Source: Gp6-AA40 sp036742665
GTDB lineage: Bacteria; Acidobacteriota; Vicinamibacteria; Vicinamibacterales; UBA2999
Direction: 5' to 3'
Length of the DNA: 8,824 nt
Assembly (NCBI GenBank): GCA_036742665.1
Contig: DAINQP010000230.1
Location: 1 to 8,824 of the forward strand
Shown here piece by piece: positions 1-5,472 of the stretch. The position numbers were made by a program, and so were the translations under genes. Under the pieces are notes generated by a model that was not told the origin of the DNA, made no database searches, and was given only the letters and a program-made list of their open reading frames with translations. Each line of letters starts with the position of its first letter. Within the stretch, counting starts at the first letter, position 1.

Positions 1-353
1 CGGGTCAAGTTCGTTGCTCGATCATTCGCTGCTCTCGTCGCCGGCACTGTCGCGGCCGTCGGTTGGGCCAATCTCGACTTCTTCACCGACGATGCTGTCT
101 CACACCCACTCCAGTTCTGGGCTGGTGGTCTTTTATCCCAGCGCGTTGTCGCACTCACCGGATTGATGCAGGCGCACTGCTCCTCGCGTGGTGGCTCCGG
201 CGAAAACCGGTGGGCATCATCGTGCTTTCGATGTCTGGCCGTCTCTTCGACTCTTCCCACCGGGCTGCGAATGAGCTGATGACCTCACGATTCTTCGGCC
301 GCGACGGCGCCCGACAGCGTGCTCGCGCGCATCGACGTCTCGCGACCGAATAG
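1..353 (+). pseudogene. Possible frameshifted 3' remnant of a membrane-protein gene
   Basis: No intact gene is visible in the first 357 bases, but two plus-strand frames join into a plausible membrane-protein tail. Frame 1 is open from the window edge and reads a hydrophobic stretch (FVARSFAALVAGTVAAVGW) followed by HPLQFWAGGLLSQRVVALTG up to about base 165; beyond that it becomes Cys/Ser-rich and stops near 270. Frame 3 becomes protein-like from about base 162 (DAGALLLAWWLRRKPVGIIV) and ends in TAG at 351-353, five bases from the stop of the convergent minus-strand gene. Both halves favour G or C at the third codon position. One lost base, or two gained, near 160-170 would reconcile the frames. 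Family not recognised; the hydrophobic spacing could suit a PAP2-type phosphatase N-terminus, but no catalytic motif is present. It could equally be chance open frames or a sequencing error. Confidence 0.28.
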
Positions 354-357
354 CACG

Positions 358-594
358 TCAGGTCGTATCCGCGAGGTACTTCCGCTGCTCCTGCAGCACC
401 TCAGCCAGCGCCAGCAACGCGCCCGTCGCAGCGGCGACGATCAGCAGCATCGTCACGCTATCTGTCCTGCGCGCCGCGCGCGGCAGCTTGGGCGCCCCGC
501 GCTCATCGTGCATCGCACGCCGCGTCGCGGTCCGGGCGAACATCGTGACTGCTGCACCGACTATTCCCAAAGCCACAGTTCGCGCCGATGCCAT
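358..594 (-). CDS. Small two-helix membrane protein, hypothetical
   Basis: A 78-residue protein with no family I can name with confidence. It has a hydrophobic segment at about residues 7-20 (VALGIVGAAVTMFA), a basic and Pro-rich linker (RGAPKLPRAARR, about 32-43), and a second hydrophobic helix at about 47-66 (VTMLLIVAAATGALLALAEV), ending in a short charged tail. This resembles small DUF4235-type membrane proteins in layout: helix, polar basic linker, helix, then a charged end. That is a weak comparison by eye. The start is supported by a strong Shine-Dalgarno sequence (GGAGG at 599-603, only 4 nt from ATG). It sits 39 nt after the DUF892 fusion gene and is the last gene of the minus-strand membrane cluster, so co-transcription is likely. 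Its stop faces the end of the plus-strand remnant. Confidence 0.72.
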   Translation of the reverse strand: MASARTVALGIVGAAVTMFARTATRRAMHDERGAPKLPRAARRTDSVTMLLIVAAATGALLALAEVLQEQRKYLADTT

Positions 595-598
595 CGGT

Positions 599-603
599 CC
601 TCC
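599..603 (-). promoter_or_regulatory. Shine-Dalgarno for the 78-residue membrane protein
   Basis: The minus strand reads GGAGGACCG and then the ATG at 594. The match to the anti-SD is strong but the 4-nt spacer is short. It supports this small frame being a real gene rather than a chance ORF. Confidence 0.6.
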
Positions 604-633
604 AGTGCGCCCTGTCAGGCGACTGCTCTTCGA

Positions 634-1335
634 CTACAGTGCGGGCGATTCGTGAAGTGACTGCGGGTTCACGAAGCGTTCTGCCAATTGCGTGAGCCGT
701 GCGTCGGCAGCCCGTTCCTCATCGAGCGTCTGCTGCAGCAACTGCGCGGCGTAGGTGAACCCGAGCAACTCGGCGTAGGTTCGCACCGTGCCATAGTTCG
801 CGATTTCGAGATGTTCGACGCGCTGCGCCGTGGCGATGAGCCACGCATCCCGTACGTCGCGATCCATGTGACGCGCCATCAGCCGCTGCCCTTCTGCGAC
901 AAGCGCCTCGACAGCAGCCGATGATCCGCGCGCCGGCTTTGTACCGATGGCCCTGAAGATGCGATGGAGCCGGTCGATGTGTCCTTCGGTCTCGACGCGA
1001 TGCTGGGTAAACGCGTGGGCCAGGTCGTCGTTCCACGCCTGCTTGGACATGCGGTCCAGTACCGGTACCAATTGAGTTTCGGTCCGGTAGAGATCCAGGA
1101 GACCGTGATTCAGCAGCTGACCGAGCGAGCGGACGCGGCGGCGTCGTGTTCTCCACAGCCACAGGGCGGCGGTCCCGGCGACAACCGGCAGCGCCCTCTT
1201 CGCCAGCTGTCGCGCGTCGATCCGGCGCCGCGGGTCAACACTCGCAAGCTTCCCGCGCAGCTGTTTGAGATCCTGATCGATCGCCGCACGCTTGGCACGA
1301 ATGGTGTCGGCTAAGACGTCCGGGTTCGCATCCAT
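634..1335 (-). CDS. DUF3618-like membrane anchor fused to DUF892 (YciE/YciF-like) ferritin-fold domain
   Basis: A 233-residue protein in two parts. Residues 7-40 resemble DUF3618 (LADTIRAKRAAIDQDLKQLR...VDPRRR), followed by one hydrophobic helix at about 48-61 (ALPVVAGTAALWLW) and a basic stop-transfer run (RTRRRR). Residues 70-220 match the DUF892 ferritin-like four-helix family: DLYRTETQL (E86), ETEGHIDRL (E115, E117, H119), VRDAWLIATAQRVEHLEIANYGT (E174, E177) and QTLDEERAAD (E206, E207, D211). These carboxylates and the His are candidate di-metal ligands. DUF892 proteins are usually stress-induced and soluble, so here the fold appears tethered at the inner membrane. ATG 1335 is chosen because AAGGAG lies 8 nt upstream; the frame extends upstream but that part is out-of-frame shadow of the preceding gene. 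The first 25 bases overlap the end of the holin-like gene, implying translational coupling. Family assignment is firm; function is not established. Confidence 0.88.
   Translation of the reverse strand: MDANPDVLADTIRAKRAAIDQDLKQLRGKLASVDPRRRIDARQLAKRALPVVAGTAALWLWRTRRRRVRSLGQLLNHGLLDLYRTETQLVPVLDRMSKQAWNDDLAHAFTQHRVETEGHIDRLHRIFRAIGTKPARGSSAAVEALVAEGQRLMARHMDRDVRDAWLIATAQRVEHLEIANYGTVRTYAELLGFTYAAQLLQQTLDEERAADARLTQLAERFVNPQSLHESPAL
649..675 (-). other. Inverted repeat (8-bp stem) at 3' end of the DUF892 gene
   Basis: TTCGTGAA at 649-656 and its exact reverse complement TTCACGAA at 668-675 flank an 11-nt spacer. It lies in the last codons of the DUF892 fusion gene, about 55 bases before the next start. 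No T-run follows, so it is not a standard terminator. It could be an mRNA processing or stability hairpin between the two genes, or chance. Confidence 0.35.
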
Positions 1336-1700
1336 TCGATGTTCTCCTTCAGCGTGTCCACAGTCCGCGGCATGTGGCGGGCTGCCATGATCCGATTCTT
1401 GCCGACGTAGCCAACGATTCCGGCGGCGATCGCCACCAGCACCGTGACGATCCCGAAGCCACTCCACACGGGCCAGTCGAGCAGGTCGGCGATCGCCAGG
1501 GCGATGGTGGTCATCAGGAAGATGACGGCGATCATCACCGCCAGCGCCGCACCGGCCAGGAGGCCGGCGCCTACGCTGACACGGCGCACTTCCTCGCGGA
1601 CCTCCGCCTTGGCCAACGCGACTTCGCTGCGCACCAGATCCTGAGCATCTCGGATGGCGTTCTTGATCACGTCTGCGATCGACGGCTCTTGTGTGTCCAT
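1311..1700 (-). CDS. Phage holin III / YqjE-like two-helix membrane protein
   Basis: A 129-residue protein of the Actinobacteriophage-holin-III/YqjE type (Phage_holin_3_6, formerly DUF1469). An amphipathic N-terminal helix at about 10-40 (NAIRDAQDLVRSEVALAKAE) is typical of the family. Two membrane spans follow at about 43-72 and 80-100, joined by a short turn (DLLDWPVW), then a C-terminal tail with the recognisable RTVDTLKENIEWMR at about 112-125. Despite the name, chromosomal members are not lytic holins; they are found with ElaB/YqjD/DUF3618-type proteins and are thought to act at the inner membrane. ATG 1700 has a GGGGGA sequence about 5 nt upstream and lies 20 nt after the YihY stop. The 3' end overlaps the next gene by 25 bases. 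The longer open frame upstream, to 2012, is an antisense-like shadow of YihY codons and was not used. Confidence 0.87.
   Translation of the reverse strand: MDTQEPSIADVIKNAIRDAQDLVRSEVALAKAEVREEVRRVSVGAGLLAGAALAVMIAVIFLMTTIALAIADLLDWPVWSGFGIVTVLVAIAAGIVGYVGKNRIMAARHMPRTVDTLKENIEWMRTRTS
1344..1349 (-). promoter_or_regulatory. Shine-Dalgarno deciding the DUF892 fusion start
   Basis: The minus strand reads AAGGAG, then eight bases, then the ATG at 1335. This site lies inside the coding sequence of the upstream holin-like gene. It fixes the start of the fusion protein despite a much longer open frame upstream. Confidence 0.75.
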
Positions 1701-1720
1701 GTAATCCCCCGAGCGTTTAC

Positions 1721-2779
1721 TTACTCTCTGATCCGGCGGGCAAACAATGCAGACACCGCGCCGCTCAACAGGACTCCCGCCTTGGCGAAGGCGGCGGTTC
1801 CCCAAGCGCGGCCCGGGCTGAGCACAGGCGCCGGCTGCCGCTCGCCACCCCACCGCTGCCGGTCGCGGAACTCCCGCGCTGCGCGCGCCCCGATCGTCTT
1901 CCGCTCGCCGGGCACCTTCTCGCCTGGCGCCTTGCCATGCGGAGATGCATGCTCGATCTCGGCGTTCATCTCCGCACCGACGATGACGACAAGACCCGAG
2001 AGGTAGAGCCACAGCAGCAGCACCATGGCGCCGCCGATGGCGCCGTAGGTTTCGTTATAGGAAGCGAAATTGACGACATAGAAACGGAACGCCAGCGAAC
2101 CCAGCAGCCAGAGCACGGTAGCGAGCAACGAGCCGGGCGTCAGGTACACGAAGTCCTGCTCGACATCCGGGCCAAAGTAGTAAACGACACAAAATGCCAG
2201 CGCCACGAGCGCGAACACGATCGGCCACTGGAGGATCTTCCAGGTCCACACGAAGGCGCTGCCCAGTCCGAACCGCCCAGCGAGCCAATCGGCGAGTTCC
2301 GGGCCGGCCAGCACGAGCGCAAATGACGCGATGATGAAGACGGCGATGCCAACAGTCAGGCCGATGGCGACAAGCCGCTGCTTCCACCACGCCCGCGAAT
2401 CTTCGACGTCATAGGCCTCATTCAGCGAATCAATCAGCGACACCATCGCGGCAGAGCTGCTCCACAGGGCCGCAAGCACGCCGAACGTCAATATTCCGCC
2501 CTGCTCGCCCTGCGAGATCCTGATCAACTGATCGCGAATGATCGAGACGACGTCGGGCGGCACGGCCCCGCTCATCATGGTGACCAGCTTCTCGACCATT
2601 CCGGCATCGGCGAACACGCCGGCAAGCGCAATCAGAAAGAGGAGCGCCGGGAAGAGTGCGAGGAAAAAGTAATAGGCGAGCTGGGCGGCAAGACCGAAGC
2701 CCTTGTCTGCTTGCGTCTCTTTGACTGTGCGCTTGAGCAGTTCACCCCAGCCGAGCGTGGAATCGAAGTACGCCAGCAT
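1721..2779 (-). CDS. YihY/BrkB family integral membrane protein
   Basis: A 352-residue inner-membrane protein of the YihY/BrkB family, once misannotated as ribonuclease BN. Visible hallmarks are the first span AQLAYYFFLALFPALLFLIA (about 32-51), the motif SLNEAYDVEDSRAWWKQRL (118-136), and the block NETYGAIGGAMVLLLWLY with GLVVIVGAEMNAEIEH (242-277). Six spans are predicted at about 36-55, 97-117, 137-160, 185-203, 213-235 and 248-270. A basic, Pro-rich cytoplasmic tail of some 75 residues has a final hydrophobic patch near 333-346. Molecular function is unsettled for the family. The start is uncertain: ATG 2779 gives the usual family N-terminus but has only a weak SD (CAGAGC); a GTG at 2848 would add 23 residues and leave 31 nt to the ADOP stop. 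The gene heads the tight membrane cluster; I saw no convincing promoter in the 100 nt upstream. Confidence 0.92.
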   Translation of the reverse strand: MLAYFDSTLGWGELLKRTVKETQADKGFGLAAQLAYYFFLALFPALLFLIALAGVFADAGMVEKLVTMMSGAVPPDVVSIIRDQLIRISQGEQGGILTFGVLAALWSSSAAMVSLIDSLNEAYDVEDSRAWWKQRLVAIGLTVGIAVFIIASFALVLAGPELADWLAGRFGLGSAFVWTWKILQWPIVFALVALAFCVVYYFGPDVEQDFVYLTPGSLLATVLWLLGSLAFRFYVVNFASYNETYGAIGGAMVLLLWLYLSGLVVIVGAEMNAEIEHASPHGKAPGEKVPGERKTIGARAAREFRDRQRWGGERQPAPVLSPGRAWGTAAFAKAGVLLSGAVSALFARRIRE

Positions 2780-2879
2780 GCTCTGCGACGTGCTGCAAGC
2801 ATTCAGCCAATATGAACGGCGCAGCTTCGCACGAGCGGGCCGGCTCACAAACGTGCCCTGATGGAATCTCGACGCTCAC

Positions 2880-5330
2880 TTACTCGCGCCTTAATGCGGC
2901 GATGGCATCCACGCGAATCGCCCGCCACATAGGTACGAGCATGGCCGCGGTGCTGACGCACGCAAACAGCAGCGCCATTCCAATCAGCGTCATCGGATCG
3001 CGCGGCTGGACGTTGTACAGCAGGCTGGTCAGGAGACGGCTCGCGAACACCGCGGCTGCCAATCCGAGGGCGATACCAACCATCGTCAGGCGGAGGCCAT
3101 CGCCGATCACCAGCGTCGCAATCTGACGCGGACGTGCGCCGACGGCGATCCGAACGCCAATCTCGCGTGTCCGCCCCACGACCGACTGATTGACGATCGC
3201 GTAGACGCCCAGCGACGCGAGCGCGAGCGCAAGGATGCCGAGCAGCCCCAGCGTCGATGCACTGAAGCGCCATGTCGCCATCGCGGCACCGACGATTCCC
3301 TCCATCGTCCTGACGTTCTCGATGAGTGCCGTGGCCTCGAGCGTCCGGGCTGTGTGTCGGATGGCGTTCACGACGGTGAGCGGTTCCTGTCGCGTCCGCA
3401 CCATCAGGTGCTTGACGAGCACTTCGCTGTGCTGCAGGTACGGCACGTAGAGATCGAAGCGAGGATCCGACAGCCCACGATATCGCGCATCCTCGACCAC
3501 CCCGACGACCAGCGGCCATCGTTCCTGCACGACCGCGTCGTCTACGGGGACGACGCCAGGAGCGTGGATGCGGCGGCCGATCGGATCCTGGCCAGGCCAG
3601 AGCCGGCGCGCCAACCCATCGCTGACAATGGCCACGAGTGGCGCGCGGTCGTCGTCGCGGCGCGTGAACGACCGTCCGCGGAGTACGCCCGTGCCGATCG
3701 CGCGAAAGTAGCCGGGCGTCACCGATTCGAAGTTCACCGTCGGATTACGTTCCCAATCCCGGAATTCGAGCGCGACACGCTGACCTTCAATCAGGATCGG
3801 CGCATCCATGCCGATGCCGGTGTGTTCGAGCGGCCGTTGGAAGACGGCGCCCGCGGATTCGACGCCTGGGATGTCGGTCACTCGGGCGAGCAGTGCGGTG
3901 TAGAACTGATTGTGACGCACCGATGTCACATCCGGCACGCTGACGTCCAGCGTCAACACATTCACCGGATCGAAGCCGATGTCGAGCCGCAGCAGATTGG
4001 CGAAGCTCCGCCCTACCAGACCGGCACTCACAAGGAGAACCAGCGCCAACCCGACCTGAGCGACGACGAAGGCATGGCGGAGGCGATTCGATCGCCCGCC
4101 GCGGCCGCCATCCGGATTGAGTACTGTCTGCAGCGTCCAGCGCGACGCCTGTAGACCGGGCCCGAGTCCGACCAGCAGGGTCGTGAGCACACAAACGACC
4201 ACCGCGTACCCAAACACTCGGATGTCAAACTGAACGGCGTCCAGACGAGGCACGTTGTCCGGCGCCATCGCGACCAGTGCAGTGACGCCCCAGTACGCCA
4301 GGAGCAGGCCGGCCGCAGTCCCGAGGGCAGCCAGGACGAATGCATCGCTCAATGACTGCCGCGCGATGCGGAGGCGCGACGCACCGATCGCGACGCGAAC
4401 GGCTGTCTCATGCGCGCGCGCCGCAGCCCTGGCCAGTAACAACACGGCAACATTGGCGCAGCCAATCAGCAGCACGAATGCGACACAGACAGCGAGCGCA
4501 ATCAGCGCCGGACGCGTGGTACCGTAGATATGCGTATCGAGTGGAGTGAGGGCGGCCTCCATGCCAGGACGAAAACCCTGCCCCGCGTCTCGCGCGATGA
4601 CGTCGGACACTTCGTGCCGCGCCGCCTCGAATGAGACTCCGTCTTTGAGTCGTCCCAGAACGAACAGCACACCGAACCCCGGATCGCCGATGACGTCGGT
4701 CTTCCACTTCGCGCTCGCATCAACGAGCTGAGGCACGAGCGGCACCCACAACTCCGCGCCTCGCGGATAGTCGAACTCCTGCGGCATCACCCCGACGATC
4801 GTGTACACCGCGTCCTTGAACCGAAGCGGGCGTCCAATAATTCCCGGGTCCGCTCCGAAGCGCGCCGTCCAACTTGCGTGACTGATGACAGCCACACGTG
4901 CCACGCCGCGGCGATCGTCTTCTGGAACGAACGTTCGACCCATAGCCGCCGACGTGCCGAGCAGACGAAAGAACGAGTCAGACACGGCTGCCACCGGCAG
5001 GGTGGCGGGGTCGCCCTCGTGCAGAATCAGGCTCCAGTTGGCTGACCCTATCGCGGCGAAACCGCGAAACGATCGAAGCTCGCCCTGCCAGGACCTGAAC
5101 GTGGCGTACGAGACTTCACCGATTGTTGCGGGATTCGCGCGCTCCCGCGGCCAGATCACGGCAACGCGGTCGGGGGTCTGGATCGGCAGCGGCCGCAGCA
5201 GGACGTGATCCACGACACTGAACACCGCGGTGTTCACGCCGGTCGCCATCGCCAGCGTACAGACGACGGCACTGGTCAGCGCGGCATGATGACGGAGCTG
5301 GCGGACGCTGAAGCGAAGATCCTCAAGCAT
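2880..5330 (-). CDS. ADOP-family duplicated MacB/FtsX-type permease
   Basis: An 816-residue permease with two MacB-like halves, as in acidobacterial duplicated orphan permeases. The first span is at 18-42 (NTAVFSVVDHVLLRPLPIQTPDRV region), followed by a MacB-type periplasmic domain at about 50-265 and FtsX spans at about 275-302, 330-356 and 373-393. The second half starts with span 421-443, has a periplasmic domain to about 680, and spans at 690-716, 748-768 and 780-802. The signature recurs in each FtsX half: HETAVRVAIGAS (307-318) and TREIGVRIAVGAR (721-733). The C-terminus PMWRAIRVDAIAALRRE is characteristic. Length is near the family norm. No ABC ATPase is encoded in the window, so the partner, if any, is elsewhere and the substrate is unknown. 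The ATG at 5330 has no strong SD but gives the expected short N-terminus. The family is most abundant in Acidobacteriota. Confidence 0.93.
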   Translation of the reverse strand: MLEDLRFSVRQLRHHAALTSAVVCTLAMATGVNTAVFSVVDHVLLRPLPIQTPDRVAVIWPRERANPATIGEVSYATFRSWQGELRSFRGFAAIGSANWSLILHEGDPATLPVAAVSDSFFRLLGTSAAMGRTFVPEDDRRGVARVAVISHASWTARFGADPGIIGRPLRFKDAVYTIVGVMPQEFDYPRGAELWVPLVPQLVDASAKWKTDVIGDPGFGVLFVLGRLKDGVSFEAARHEVSDVIARDAGQGFRPGMEAALTPLDTHIYGTTRPALIALAVCVAFVLLIGCANVAVLLLARAAARAHETAVRVAIGASRLRIARQSLSDAFVLAALGTAAGLLLAYWGVTALVAMAPDNVPRLDAVQFDIRVFGYAVVVCVLTTLLVGLGPGLQASRWTLQTVLNPDGGRGGRSNRLRHAFVVAQVGLALVLLVSAGLVGRSFANLLRLDIGFDPVNVLTLDVSVPDVTSVRHNQFYTALLARVTDIPGVESAGAVFQRPLEHTGIGMDAPILIEGQRVALEFRDWERNPTVNFESVTPGYFRAIGTGVLRGRSFTRRDDDRAPLVAIVSDGLARRLWPGQDPIGRRIHAPGVVPVDDAVVQERWPLVVGVVEDARYRGLSDPRFDLYVPYLQHSEVLVKHLMVRTRQEPLTVVNAIRHTARTLEATALIENVRTMEGIVGAAMATWRFSASTLGLLGILALALASLGVYAIVNQSVVGRTREIGVRIAVGARPRQIATLVIGDGLRLTMVGIALGLAAAVFASRLLTSLLYNVQPRDPMTLIGMALLFACVSTAAMLVPMWRAIRVDAIAALRRE

Positions 5331-5341
5331 GCGGCGAACTA

Positions 5342-5356
5342 CTCAGTTCTGAGAGC
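5342..5356 (-). other. Short dyad just upstream of the ADOP permease
   Basis: CTCAG, two bases, CTGAG lies about 15-25 nt before the permease start. Ten bases of symmetry is weak; it could be a small operator or part of the 5' UTR, or chance. No clear -35/-10 pair was found beside it. Confidence 0.15.
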
Positions 5357-5401
5357 AATCGTCGGAGCATTGCCTGTACCAGCCGGGCATTCCACACAAT
5401 T

Positions 5402-5456
5402 CGGCCGATGTAGGCCGGTCCGAAAGGACCGGGCCAACGTCCAACACCAGCGTTGG
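5402..5456 (-). terminator. Run of overlapping hairpins after the GH13 gene, possible terminator
   Basis: In the 142-nt gap between the GH13 stop and the ADOP start three inverted repeats overlap. Second repeat: CCGGTCC (5415-5421), GAAA, GGACCGG (5426-5432), a perfect 7-bp stem with a tetraloop. First: CGGCC (5402-5406) with GGCCG (5413-5417), which shares bases with it. Third: CCAACG (5434-5439) with CGTTGG (5451-5456); a nested CCAAC (5441-5445) with GTTGG offers an alternative. No T-run follows on the minus strand, so an intrinsic terminator of standard form is not shown. The position fits a transcript end, a REP-like stability element or a structured leader of the permease transcript. 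The alternative pairings are mutually exclusive in part. Confidence 0.45.
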
Positions 5457-5472
5457 GCGGTCTTCGATGCGG

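Noticed and set aside
1336..1467. Upstream extension of the DUF892 fusion frame
   Set aside because: It lies within the holin-like gene and reads as noise; a strong SD supports ATG 1335.
1311..1700. Prophage remnant suggested by the holin-like protein
   Set aside because: No other phage gene is nearby; the family is widespread in chromosomes beside YihY and DUF3618-type genes.
1701..2012. Upstream extension of the holin-like frame
   Set aside because: It overlaps YihY codons in another frame and reads as Arg/Ala/Gly-rich noise; ATG 1700 gives the family N-terminus.
1721..2779. Ribonuclease BN activity for the YihY protein
   Set aside because: The old RNase BN label for this family was a misannotation; the protein is a multi-span membrane protein with no nuclease motif.
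3354..4154. 266-codon plus-strand open frame opposite the ADOP permease
   Set aside because: Low-complexity antisense product inside a gene with clear domain hallmarks.
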